Assembly: GCF_003813905.1 (NCBI RefSeq)
Contig: NZ_RPFJ01000006.1
Location: forward strand, 310,001-374,000
Length of the DNA stretch: 64,000 nt
Reading direction: 5' to 3'
From: Aureibaculum marinum
GTDB lineage: Bacteria; Bacteroidota; Bacteroidia; Flavobacteriales; Flavobacteriaceae
This document shows, one piece after another, positions 7,909-15,830 of this stretch. The notes below the pieces were generated by a model that was given only the letters and a program-made list of their open reading frames with translations, was not told where the DNA came from and did no database searches. Made by a program: the position numbers and the translations under genes. Within the stretch, counting starts at the first letter, position 1, and the number at the start of each line of letters is the position of its first letter.

Positions 7909-7917
7909 TTTATTTTA
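7879..7917 (+). terminator. Second orphan intrinsic terminator
   Basis: A 13-bp stem (7879-7891 with 7896-7908, AACAGGAAAGCAT) with loop CACT is followed by TTTATTTTA. The stem shares GAACAGGAA / TTCCTGTT with the terminator 200 bp upstream. It isolates the DUF302 gene at 7964 from upstream transcription. Confidence 0.78.
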
Positions 7918-7963
7918 ATAAAATGCTGAAATTTATTAATTTAACTATCAAAATAAAAATATT

Positions 7964-8353
7964 ATGGATTACTATTTTAATAAAATTATAAATAACAAAA
8001 CCTTTGAACAAGCTATAGAAAAAGTTATTCAAAATCTTAAAACAGAAGGTTTTGGGGTACTTACAGAAATAGATATTGCAGCCACATTAAAGAAAAAGCT
8101 TGATGTAGATTTCTATAACTATAAAATTTTAGGTGCTTGTCATCCAGAATATGCATATAAAGCACTAAAAGCAGAAGATAAAATAGGAACAATGTTGCCT
8201 TGTAATGTTATAGTTCAAGAGCAAAAGCAAGGTGTTGTTGAGGTTTCAGCTGTAGATCCTGTAGCTTCAATGCAGGCAGTAATGAATAAGGCTTTGGCTC
8301 CAATTGCTATTGAGATTAGAGAAAAGTTAAAAAAAGTTATTGATAATTTATAA
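7964..8353 (+). CDS. DUF302 domain protein
   Basis: This 129-residue protein matches the DUF302 fold: an N-terminal FEQAIEKVIQNLKTEGFGVLTEIDIAATLKKKL segment, then the YKILGACHPEYAYKAL core, then the LPCNVIVQE strand, covering about residues 15-105. DUF302 proteins are small soluble alpha/beta proteins; a cysteine (LGACHP) is conserved in many, suggesting metal or redox function, but no activity is established. The gene begins shortly after an orphan terminator, so it must have its own promoter, although none of the FNR-type signals was found in front of it. It is followed after 9 bp by an unknown gene, probably in the same transcript. Confidence 0.88.
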   Translation: MDYYFNKIINNKTFEQAIEKVIQNLKTEGFGVLTEIDIAATLKKKLDVDFYNYKILGACHPEYAYKALKAEDKIGTMLPCNVIVQEQKQGVVEVSAVDPVASMQAVMNKALAPIAIEIREKLKKVIDNL

Positions 8354-8362
8354 AGTGTTGAA

Positions 8363-8782
8363 ATGATAAAACAAGTAAAATATAAAGCTTTTAGTAATGA
8401 CAAAAGTGTTGATGAATTACATTATAACACTGAACAGTGGACATCGGAACTTGAGTTTGTAATTTTTGAATTGCCTTTTTTAAAACGTTTGGTTAAATAT
8501 TATCCATATATGAATAGTATTCCTAATTTATTTGAAAACATTCAATCGTTTACTAAGAAACTTGATGAGTTTGAAAATGAACAACCAAAACTTATCAAAG
8601 AAATACGTAATCATAATAATCAATTAGAAGGAAAATTAGAGTGTAATGATTTAAGTTGTGACGCTTTTTATCTCAATGAATACAATCAATTAGCTGAAAA
8701 TATTTTTAATTATTTGCAAGAATATAAAAACTTAAAAATTGATATTTATAAGTTTATGCATGGTGTTATTGCTAATTCTTAA
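8363..8782 (+). CDS. Uncharacterised helical protein, paralogue of the one at 11230
   Basis: I do not recognise a named family. The 139-residue protein is soluble and almost entirely helical, with no signal peptide. It shares a layout with the protein at 11230-11667: a basic start, a DELHYNTEQWTSELEFVIFELPFLKRLV helix (compare KELHNDNKFWLSEIGFVKDEMQFLEHLL), a charged coiled middle and a final YKNLKIDIYKF-type helix. It lies 9 bp after the DUF302 gene. It may be a small coiled-coil stress protein; this is a guess from context. Confidence 0.7.
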   Translation: MIKQVKYKAFSNDKSVDELHYNTEQWTSELEFVIFELPFLKRLVKYYPYMNSIPNLFENIQSFTKKLDEFENEQPKLIKEIRNHNNQLEGKLECNDLSCDAFYLNEYNQLAENIFNYLQEYKNLKIDIYKFMHGVIANS

Positions 8783-8884
8783 TAATTAATACTTTTAATT
8801 TTTATAAAAGAGAAGTTAATTACAAACTGAAACCTTGTTATTAAGCGGTCAAGAGATTGATTAATAATGATTAATTTATACTAA

Positions 8885-9790
8885 ATGTTTACTCTTGAAG
8901 CAATAAAAAATTGGATTGAAGCTAATCCATCATATTACATTTTTTTTAAATATGTTGTATGGGTATTGTTTGTTGTAATTATGATTCAATTGATAAGGCG
9001 ACTATTACGAAGAAAAATTTTAGATAGTGATGCTCGATATAAATCGCAAAAAGCTATTGAAATTATTGGTTATGTGTTTTTGATTGTGCTTTCTATTGCA
9101 TATTTTACTGGTAGTATTAAAGATTTTACTCTAGCTATTGGTTTATTTTCTGCAGGTATTGCATTTGCTTTACAAGAATTATTTTTAAGTATTGCTGGTT
9201 CAATTTATATTTTTCTTATCAAAGTTTATAAACCTGGCGACCGAATTGAACTTCATAAAATAAAAGGAGATGTTATTGATATAGATAGTGTTTACACTAC
9301 TATGATGGAAATAGGAGAGTGGGTGGGTAGTGATAATTATACAGGAAGAATTGTTAAGATAAGTAATGCTTTTGTGTTTAAAGGACCTATCTATAATTAT
9401 TCTAAAGACTTTCCATTTATTTGGGATGAATTTAATTTACCTATTAAGTATGGCTCTGATATTGAAATGGTAAAATCTATTATTACTAGAATTGCTATTG
9501 AAACACTTTCAGAATATACCAAGTTATCAAAAGCTACTTGGAAAGAAGTAGTTAATAAATATTATATAGAAGATGCTCAAGTAAATCCAACATTGGCCAT
9601 TACATTAACCGATAACTGGATTCAATTAAATTTACGCTACATAGTAGATTATAAAAAGAGAAGATGCACTAAAAATTTATTGAACGAAAAAATTAATTCT
9701 GAAATTAAAAATACCAATGGTAAAGTAATGTTAGCATCTACAACTTTAGAAATAATTAACTTGCCAGAGATAAATCTAACATCAAAATAA
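8885..9790 (+). CDS. MscS-family mechanosensitive ion channel
   Basis: This is a 301-residue channel protein of the inner membrane. Hydrophobic segments lie around 16-40, 58-75 and 80-115; the last, LAIGLFSAGIAFALQELFLSIAGSIYIFLIKVYKPGDRIEL, is the pore helix and the entry into the MscS beta domain, the best conserved part of the family. The cytosolic part (about 115-295) contains the ISNAFVFKGPIYNYSKDFPFIWDEF segment and a C-terminal alpha/beta domain. Such channels release solutes on hypo-osmotic shock. It is preceded by 102 bp without an FNR-type site, so it may be expressed separately from the island's main regulon or as part of the DUF302 transcript. Confidence 0.9.
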   Translation: MFTLEAIKNWIEANPSYYIFFKYVVWVLFVVIMIQLIRRLLRRKILDSDARYKSQKAIEIIGYVFLIVLSIAYFTGSIKDFTLAIGLFSAGIAFALQELFLSIAGSIYIFLIKVYKPGDRIELHKIKGDVIDIDSVYTTMMEIGEWVGSDNYTGRIVKISNAFVFKGPIYNYSKDFPFIWDEFNLPIKYGSDIEMVKSIITRIAIETLSEYTKLSKATWKEVVNKYYIEDAQVNPTLAITLTDNWIQLNLRYIVDYKKRRCTKNLLNEKINSEIKNTNGKVMLASTTLEIINLPEINLTSK

Positions 9791-9837
9791 CTAATTGCTA
9801 GTTTAAGTTATAAGTAGATATAAATTATTACAAGTAG

Positions 9838-10446
9838 TTATTCAAATTTATGTATATCAAAAGTTCCATTTTTATTTTTAACGGCCACCATCTTATTTCC
9901 AATAAATTTTGAATCAAAGCAAGGGGCATTTTTATCATTTAATTGAGAAAGACTACACTTACGTGGATTATAAAGATACTTTATTATTTTTCCAGAAGTG
10001 TCAATAATATATTCTTCTAAAATTTTGTTCACGATCTCTTTACCCAAAATAGGATTTTTACCCACTTTGTATTCATCGAAATTAACAATTATTGCATATC
10101 CATTTTTAAAATTAGAAGCTTTTAAATATTTTGGAGAAATTACTTCATTACCAGTATTATCAATAAAGCCATAAAAATCAATACCATCTATAGTTTTTCT
10201 AATTAAGCATCTACCTTCTTTAAAATAAGGATATTTTATATTGTTCTTTCCTCTACTTTTAACAATATCATCTCTATAGTCAATTACCTTTTCTCCATTG
10301 CTGTTAATAAATGCCCATTGGTTATTTTTTTTAATTGCTGCTAATCCTTCATGGAAAGGAACTACTTCATCTACATTTTCAATAATTTGTGAAAAACCAG
10401 TTATACTAAATGTAATGCTAAACACTATTATAAATAACTTTTTCAT
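9838..10446 (-). CDS. WG-repeat protein with signal peptide
   Basis: The first 19 residues (MKKLFIIVFSITFSITGFS) form a signal peptide. After it come WG-type repeats of about 45 residues, for example VVPFHEGLAAIKKNNQWAFINSNGEKVIDY, IDFYGFIDNTGNEVISPKY, and a degenerate third unit. WG repeats build a beta structure in secreted or periplasmic proteins; no enzymatic role is known. The protein is 202 residues, shorter than many WG proteins. Its FNR-type promoter (10474-10516) is divergent from that of the second hsp20 gene, linking an exported protein to the same regulation. Confidence 0.78.
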   Translation of the reverse strand: MKKLFIIVFSITFSITGFSQIIENVDEVVPFHEGLAAIKKNNQWAFINSNGEKVIDYRDDIVKSRGKNNIKYPYFKEGRCLIRKTIDGIDFYGFIDNTGNEVISPKYLKASNFKNGYAIIVNFDEYKVGKNPILGKEIVNKILEEYIIDTSGKIIKYLYNPRKCSLSQLNDKNAPCFDSKFIGNKMVAVKNKNGTFDIHKFE

Positions 10447-10473
10447 GATTATAAATTTTAGATTAATTAAAAG

Positions 10474-10516
10474 TAAATGTATTTTTTAACTATTTGTTAT
10501 AAAATGATTTAAGTCA
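10474..10516 (-). promoter_or_regulatory. FNR/CRP-type operator plus -7 box for the WG-repeat gene
   Basis: In gene orientation the operator is TGACTTAAATCA (10505-10516), flanked by CAC and TTTT. After 23 bp comes TACATTTA (10474-10481), one base from the -7 consensus. It is arranged back to back with the operator of hsp20 copy 2; the two operators are separated by 40 bp. Confidence 0.72.
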
Positions 10517-10556
10517 GTGCATTGCTTTATGGAGTCATAAAAATAAGGTCGTAAAC

Positions 10557-10599
10557 TGACCTAAATCATTGCATTTGTTTATAGTTACATTTATTTTTA
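10557..10599 (+). promoter_or_regulatory. FNR/CRP-type operator plus -7 box for hsp20 copy 2
   Basis: The operator TGACCTAAATCA (10557-10568), flanked by AAAC and TTG, is followed after 23 bp by TATTTTTA (10592-10599). An overlapping alternative box TACATTTA lies at 10586-10593 with a 17-bp spacer. Either leaves a short leader before the ATG at 10638. Confidence 0.7.
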
Positions 10600-10637
10600 A
10601 AACAATAAAAAAACTGCTATTAATTCTAAATTTTAAA

Positions 10638-11075
10638 ATGATGTCACTTATTAAATTTAACGAACGTTTCCCTTTAAGTACTTCAGTATTTGATACTATT
10701 TTATCTACTGACAATATGTTCAATGACAATTTTTTTGTAAAAAATAGTCTAATGCCCGCAATAAATGTAAAAGAAAATGATAAAGACTTTGTTATCGAAT
10801 TAGCTGCTCCTGGATTTTTAAAAGAAGATTTTGAAATTGCAATAGATAATAATGAACTTCATATTTCGGCTGCTAAAAAAACAGAAAAAGAGGAAGAGAA
10901 TTATTTGTGTAAAGAATTTAGCTATGATTCTTTTAAAAGATCTTTAAGACTTCCTGAAAACATTAATCTTGACAAGAACATAATAGCCCATTTTAAAAAT
11001 GGAGTTTTAACTATGAAAATGTTAAAAAAGGAAGAGAAAAAAGTAACTTCAAAAAAGGTTGTTGAGATTAGTTGA
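10638..11075 (+). CDS. Hsp20/alpha-crystallin small heat shock protein (copy 2)
   Basis: This is a 145-residue holdase chaperone. The alpha-crystallin domain covers about residues 42-140, with INVKENDKDFVIELAAPGF, the FSYDSFKRSLRLPENI block and NGVLTM near the end. It is clearly homologous to the copy at 5-442 (shared ELAAPG, CKEFSY/CREFSY, and a KKVVEIS-type C-terminus). I chose the first ATG of an ATG-ATG pair at 10638; a longer frame starting with TTG at 10569 begins inside the operator and would add an implausible hydrophobic leader. Duplicated small heat shock proteins under the same operator suggest protein protection as a main output of this regulon. Confidence 0.93.
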   Translation: MMSLIKFNERFPLSTSVFDTILSTDNMFNDNFFVKNSLMPAINVKENDKDFVIELAAPGFLKEDFEIAIDNNELHISAAKKTEKEEENYLCKEFSYDSFKRSLRLPENINLDKNIIAHFKNGVLTMKMLKKEEKKVTSKKVVEIS

Positions 11076-11229
11076 TTTTTTTAAGGGTAGGAGGTAAGAG
11101 GTAACTTTTGCCTTCAACCTTTACACATGGTAAATTGTTGATTAGAGAAGTTGCCTAGATAAAGTTAATATTAGTATTGGCATTTTTTGAAAATGCATAA
11201 ATATAATCACTTAAATCTATTTTAAAGAT

Positions 11230-11667
11230 ATGAAAACTAAAATAAAAAAACAATGGTACGGTAAGAAAAAAAATGCTAAAGAACTGCATAATGATAACAA
11301 ATTTTGGTTGTCAGAAATAGGTTTTGTTAAAGATGAAATGCAGTTCTTAGAACACTTATTGGGTCTTAATTATATTGACTTTTTAGACACTGGTCTAAAA
11401 GAGAATGTAACCGATGTGATTAATGAAATTAAAGAAGAAAAAAATGCTATTAATAAATTAGGTTTAATGATACAAGAACATGATAATGTTATTGGTGATT
11501 TAAAATCTTCGGTAAGTTTAGAACATAATCTTAATTATTTAGAAAGTCATTTAAAGTTAGAAAGATTAATGGATTTATATTATGATAAATTCAAAACAAT
11601 TAAAAGAAAACTCTTTAAGATAGTAGAATTTGTTGCAAATAAAAAAGATGTAAAAAAATTAATTTGA
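11230..11667 (+). CDS. Uncharacterised helical protein, paralogue of the one at 8363
   Basis: I do not recognise the family. It is 145 residues, highly charged and helical, with no signal peptide or membrane segment. The N-terminal half shares the pattern KELHNDNKFWLSEIGFVKDEMQFLEHLL with the protein at 8363-8782; a coiled-coil middle (VTDVINEIKEEKNAINKL) and a basic end follow. It stands alone between hsp20 copy 2 and rpsA. A degenerate FNR-type half site upstream (11207-11218) is placed too close to the start to be a promoter of the common type. Confidence 0.7.
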   Translation: MKTKIKKQWYGKKKNAKELHNDNKFWLSEIGFVKDEMQFLEHLLGLNYIDFLDTGLKENVTDVINEIKEEKNAINKLGLMIQEHDNVIGDLKSSVSLEHNLNYLESHLKLERLMDLYYDKFKTIKRKLFKIVEFVANKKDVKKLI

Positions 11668-11788
11668 TATTGTCTTATTTTTTATTAATAAATAAGGACA
11701 GTTGGTAATTAAATTAACGTTAAAATTTAAAAATTAGAGTTTCTTTATTTTAAAAGTTGATTTTGAGTGGATTTATTTGATAATCTTA

Positions 11789-11819
11789 TTGTTAGATTAA
11801 GAAAAAATTAATACTTTTG
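11789..11819 (+). promoter_or_regulatory. Housekeeping-type promoter of rpsA
   Basis: A -33 TTG at 11789-11791 is followed after 20 bp by an exact -7 box TACTTTTG (11812-11819), the Bacteroidota sigma-A pattern. The predicted start near 11825 gives a leader of about 115 nt before rpsA, long enough for autogenous control by S1. The rest of the gap from 11668 shows no gene. Confidence 0.75.
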
Positions 11820-11940
11820 CACTCCTTTTTACGAGTACAGATTTAGAAAGGAATTGAAAAAAAACAAATAAATTAACATCTTTTATTGCGATATCGTTAA
11901 AAATCTGGTTGTCAATAAAATACAAATTTAATTAGACCAT

Positions 11941-14166
11941 ATGTCTAAACTACAAGAAAAAATTGATCAATACACAGAAGAAGTTAAAAAATTAGGATTA
12001 AAATTAGATACTAATTTATTAGCAAGTGTAACCAAAGGGTTAGGCCCATCAATTTACAAAGCAGATGCTGAAAAAGTATCAAGTTCTGACTCAGCAGAGT
12101 TAGAAACCGTAAAAAAGAATTTTTTAATTAAAAAATTAGGATTAGAAGATTCGCCTAAGTTAGATGAAGCTATTCAAAAAGCTATTGAAACTATAGGTTC
12201 TTCAAACAGAAATAAGTATAGAGCTATTTTTTATACTATTTTAGTTGAAGAGTTTGGTGCACAAGCTGTGTATGCAGAAGAAGAAAAGGTGGCTAAAGAA
12301 GCTCCTATAAAAGAGGAGAAAGAGGTTGCTGAAGAAGTGGAGAAAGAAACTCCAAAAGAAGAAGATAAAGAAGTTGTAGCAGAAACTAAAGAAGTAAAAG
12401 AAGAAGCTCCTGCTCCACAAAATACTCAAGAATTTTTAGATAATTTCGATTGGCATAAATACGAAGAAGGTATTGAAGCTGTTGACGAATCTAAATTAGA
12501 AGAATTTGATAAAGCACTTAAAGGAACTGTAGGGTTTGTTGAGGAGCGTCAAGTTATAGATGGTGAAGTTATTAGATTAACTGATAGAGAAGCTATTATT
12601 GATATCAACTCAAAATCAGAAGGTGTAATTTCATTAAACGAGTTTAGATATAATCCAAATTTAGCAGTAGGTGATACTGTTGAAGTATTGGTTGATAAGC
12701 GTGAAGATAGTACTGGTCAATTGGTATTGTCTCATAAAAAAGCTAGAGTAATCAAAGCTTGGGAACGTGTTAATAAAGCTCACGAAACTCAAGAAGTTGT
12801 TAATGGTTTTATTAAATGTAGAACTAAAGGTGGTATGATTGTAGATGTTTTCGGAATTGAAGCATTCTTACCAGGTTCTCAAATTGACGTGAAACCAATT
12901 AGAGATTATGATCAATATGTTGAGAAAACTATGGAATTTAAAGTGGTTAAAGTAAATCACGAATTTAAAAACGTTGTAGTTTCTCATAAAGCATTGATTG
13001 AAGCTGATTTAGCAGAACAGAAAAAAGAAATCATCGGCCAATTAGAAAAAGGACAAGTATTAGAAGGTATTGTTAAAAACATAACTTCTTATGGTGTATT
13101 TGTTGATTTAGGTGGTGTTGATGGATTAGTTCATATTACTGACTTATCTTGGAGTAGAATTAATCATCCAAGTGAAGTGTTAGAATTAGATGAGAAAATT
13201 AATGTGGTAATTCTTGATTTTGACGATAATAAATCTAGAATTCAATTAGGTTTAAAACAATTACAAAAACATCCTTGGGAAGCTCTAGATGAGAATCTTA
13301 AAGTTGGTGATAAAGTAAAAGGTAAAGTTGCTATTATTGCTGATTATGGTGCGTTTATCGAAGTTAGTCAGGGTGTTGAAGGTTTAATTCACGTATCTGA
13401 AATGTCATGGTCAACTCATTTACGTTCTGCACAAGATTTTGTAAATGTTGGTGATGAAGTTGAGGCAGTGATCTTAACTCTAGATAGAGAAGAACGTAAA
13501 ATGTCTTTAGGTATGAAGCAATTACATCCTGATCCTTGGACAGATGTAACCACTAAATATCCTGTAGGTTCTAAACATGTAGGTACAGTTAGAAATTATA
13601 CTAATTTTGGTGTATTTGTAGAGTTAGAGGAAGGAATTGATGGTTTAGTATATATCTCAGACTTATCTTGGACAACTAAAGTAAAACATCCATCTGACTT
13701 TGTTAAAGTTGGTGATAAATTAGAAGTTGAAGTATTAGAATTAGATGTAGAAGGACGTAAATTGAACTTAGGTCATAAGCAAACAACTGAGAATCCTTGG
13801 GATGCTTATGAAGAAAAATTCTCAATTGATTCTGTTCATACAGGTGAAGTTACTTCTGTTACTGATAAAGGTGCTTTAGTTTCTTTTGGAGATGATGATG
13901 TAGAAGCATTTGTTCCTCAACGTCACATGGAAAAAGAAGATGGTTCTAAGATTGTTAAAGGAGACAAAGTTGAATTTAAAGTTTTAGAATTTAACAAAGA
14001 GTATAGAAGATTAGTTGTTTCTCATACTTCTATCTTTAGAGAACAAGAAGAGAAAACAGTAAGAGCAACAAAGAAAAAAATGGAAGATAATGTAGAAAAA
14101 GCTACATTGGGAGACATTTCTGCGTTAGCTGATTTAAAAGACAAAATGGATGCTAAGAAAAAGTAA
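11941..14166 (+). CDS. rpsA: 30S ribosomal protein S1 with an N-terminal DUF2853 domain
   Basis: From about residue 160 this is ordinary flavobacterial S1: the FLDNFDWHKYEEGIEAVDESKLEEFDKALKGT-type start, then six S1 RNA-binding domains, each with GxVxxxxxYGxFVxL-type strands (for example NITSYGVFVDLGGVDGLVHI and NYTNFGVFVELEEGIDGLVYI). S1 binds mRNA on the 30S subunit and helps initiation. Unusually, residues 1-105 are a complete DUF2853 domain (LGPSIYKADAEKV, ELETVKKNFLIKKLGLEDSP, SSNRNKYRAIFYTILVEEFG), normally a free-standing small protein. An acidic Glu/Lys/Ala linker (about 108-157) joins the two. Total length is 741 residues, against roughly 590-620 usual in the group. The frame is uninterrupted, and a strong terminator follows. 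Confidence 0.95.
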   Translation: MSKLQEKIDQYTEEVKKLGLKLDTNLLASVTKGLGPSIYKADAEKVSSSDSAELETVKKNFLIKKLGLEDSPKLDEAIQKAIETIGSSNRNKYRAIFYTILVEEFGAQAVYAEEEKVAKEAPIKEEKEVAEEVEKETPKEEDKEVVAETKEVKEEAPAPQNTQEFLDNFDWHKYEEGIEAVDESKLEEFDKALKGTVGFVEERQVIDGEVIRLTDREAIIDINSKSEGVISLNEFRYNPNLAVGDTVEVLVDKREDSTGQLVLSHKKARVIKAWERVNKAHETQEVVNGFIKCRTKGGMIVDVFGIEAFLPGSQIDVKPIRDYDQYVEKTMEFKVVKVNHEFKNVVVSHKALIEADLAEQKKEIIGQLEKGQVLEGIVKNITSYGVFVDLGGVDGLVHITDLSWSRINHPSEVLELDEKINVVILDFDDNKSRIQLGLKQLQKHPWEALDENLKVGDKVKGKVAIIADYGAFIEVSQGVEGLIHVSEMSWSTHLRSAQDFVNVGDEVEAVILTLDREERKMSLGMKQLHPDPWTDVTTKYPVGSKHVGTVRNYTNFGVFVELEEGIDGLVYISDLSWTTKVKHPSDFVKVGDKLEVEVLELDVEGRKLNLGHKQTTENPWDAYEEKFSIDSVHTGEVTSVTDKGALVSFGDDDVEAFVPQRHMEKEDGSKIVKGDKVEFKVLEFNKEYRRLVVSHTSIFREQEEKTVRATKKKMEDNVEKATLGDISALADLKDKMDAKKK

Positions 14167-14186
14167 CCATTAATGTTCTATAATTA

Positions 14187-14220
14187 AAAAACCGTTCTAA
14201 GAAATTAGAACGGTTTTTTT
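14187..14220 (+). terminator. Intrinsic terminator of rpsA
   Basis: A 14-bp stem (14187-14200 with 14205-14218, core AACCGTTCTAA) with a GAAA tetraloop ends in a run of T, 20 bp after the rpsA stop. Confidence 0.9.
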
Positions 14221-14353
14221 ATACAATAGTTTTTTTGCTTGAGATTTTTAAAATTGTAAAAAGCTAACTTTACTGGTTTTGTTTCTTTTTAGTTTTGTTA
14301 TAAAAGAATCAGAAATGAATATATATATTGTAATAAATCCACTTTATGGCTTA

Positions 14354-14815
14354 CTACTTCATAATTTTCTTTAATAAAGCATAATGTTTACTAGTATCTC
14401 GCAAGTAATTATAGCTCTCTATTTTTTCTATCATTTTGCCATTAGCATCCGTTAAAACGACCGTAGGGTGTACTTTTTGATTAAATTGTTTACTGAGAGC
14501 ATGATTTTTCTTTTTTTGTTCATCAGTTAAAGCGTCTGGTCTTGCATGTGCATTTACTCGAACTAAAATTAAATAACGTTGTGCTATTTTTTGAAATTTT
14601 TCAGTATAGAAAAAATCTTCATTTAGCATTTGACAAGAATCTGTCCGATCATATCCAGTAAAATACACAAGGATGTGTTTGCCTTCTGATGTAGCTAGTT
14701 TTTTTGCTTTTTCAAAATCACTTTGCCAATTTAAATCAATTGACTTATTATTTTGTGAATTTGCAGATAAAGTACAAGTCAACATTAAAAATACTATGTA
14801 AGCAATCTTCCTCAT
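14354..14815 (-). CDS. Secreted thioredoxin-fold protein with a single active-site cysteine
   Basis: A signal peptide (about residues 1-20, MRKIAYIVFLMLTCTLSANS) leads into a thioredoxin-like domain: WQSDFEKAKKLATSEGKHILVYFTGYD, then VHPTVVLTDANGKMIEKI with the cis-proline region. The usual CxxC is replaced by RTDSC, leaving only the second cysteine, so classical disulphide exchange is unlikely. It resembles the Thioredoxin_7 type of Bacteroidota periplasmic proteins. The stop codon of the BrkB-like gene lies 4 bp upstream of its start, so the two are probably cotranscribed. Confidence 0.8.
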   Translation of the reverse strand: MRKIAYIVFLMLTCTLSANSQNNKSIDLNWQSDFEKAKKLATSEGKHILVYFTGYDRTDSCQMLNEDFFYTEKFQKIAQRYLILVRVNAHARPDALTDEQKKKNHALSKQFNQKVHPTVVLTDANGKMIEKIESYNYLRDTSKHYALLKKIMK

Positions 14816-14819
14816 TTTA

Positions 14820-15752
14820 TTATTCCTTCCTATTTTTTGTTGTTATATTTCTTTTTAATCCAATAATCGCGGCATTTAATTCAAATCCTAATAATAGTAT
14901 TATGGAATTTAACCAAATAAATAACATTAACACTAATAAAGTTCCAACGGCTCCATAAAGCTCATTATATTGTGCAAATTTTCTTACATAAATGCCAAAA
15001 AGTTTGAAGTTTAGTATTAATAATAAGGTGGTAAGTATAGCTCCTGGTGAAAAAAACGAAATTTTTCTACCTTCTTTTGTGCCGAAAAAATAAAACAATG
15101 CAACCGTTATCAATATCATGGCTAGTACAATAACATATTTACCTATATCAATCCAAAATAAATCATCAGAAACATAGCCTTTTTCTTTAAAGTTACTAAT
15201 AGCAACTTCAAAGTAGATAATTACTGCGACTGTTAATAGCAATAATAATGCCAAGATAATTGAAATGGCCATTGAAACCAAAAACTGTCGTATCATCGAA
15301 CGGGGTTGCATTTTATGATAGCTGTATTCGAAACCGCCAAATAGGGCATTAACCCCATTAGTCATTAAAACTATCGAAAATACAAAACCAAAAGACAATA
15401 AACCACTGTATTTATTATTGATAATATCATTTAGAACAGAGTCTACTGCATCATAAGTTTGTGGAGGTAATGCTTGATGGATAAAATCCATAAACCCATC
15501 TTGAAAGCCTTCAATGGTGATAAATGGAATTAGGGTTAATATAAAAAGAGCAAATGGAAACAAAGCCATAAAAAAACTAAAAGCAATACCACCAGCCCTT
15601 GATGTTAAGGCTCCTTTAACAATTCCTAAAACATACATTTCTAAAACGTTGTATAAAGACATGCCCTCAAGACCAGGAACTTTTATTTTTTTTAAAAGTT
15701 TGACTAGCCAACCTAAAATGGGTATCTTTAAAAGTTTTTCTTCTGTGGTCAT
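14820..15752 (-). CDS. YihY/virulence factor BrkB family membrane protein
   Basis: This is a 310-residue inner-membrane protein with about six transmembrane segments. Diagnostic stretches are TSRAGGIAFSFFMALFPFALFILTLIPF, LMTNGVNALFGGFEYSYHKMQPRSMIRQFLVSM and GTKEGRKISFFSPGAILTTLLLILNFKLFGIYVRKFAQYNELYGAVGTLLVLMLFIWLNSIILLLGFELNAAI, all typical of the family. Once mislabelled ribonuclease BN, these proteins have no settled function; transport has been suggested. The thioredoxin-like gene follows 4 bp downstream. Confidence 0.9.
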   Translation of the reverse strand: MTTEEKLLKIPILGWLVKLLKKIKVPGLEGMSLYNVLEMYVLGIVKGALTSRAGGIAFSFFMALFPFALFILTLIPFITIEGFQDGFMDFIHQALPPQTYDAVDSVLNDIINNKYSGLLSFGFVFSIVLMTNGVNALFGGFEYSYHKMQPRSMIRQFLVSMAISIILALLLLLTVAVIIYFEVAISNFKEKGYVSDDLFWIDIGKYVIVLAMILITVALFYFFGTKEGRKISFFSPGAILTTLLLILNFKLFGIYVRKFAQYNELYGAVGTLLVLMLFIWLNSIILLLGFELNAAIIGLKRNITTKNRKE

Positions 15753-15830
15753 TGTTTTAGTTCAATATTTTCATTCTTATCTTTTAGTAATTAAAAGTAA
15801 AAAGTGATTTGGACATATTACTAAAGAGTT

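Noticed and set aside
11207-11218. TCACTTAAATCT in front of the helical protein gene at 11230, two mismatches from the operator of the WG-repeat gene.
   Set aside because: A promoter of the common type would place the -7 box beyond the start codon, so the geometry does not work.
12241-12429. Phenylalanine/serine-rich minus-strand frame opposite rpsA.
   Set aside because: It is simply the reverse of the Glu/Lys linker of S1; low complexity.
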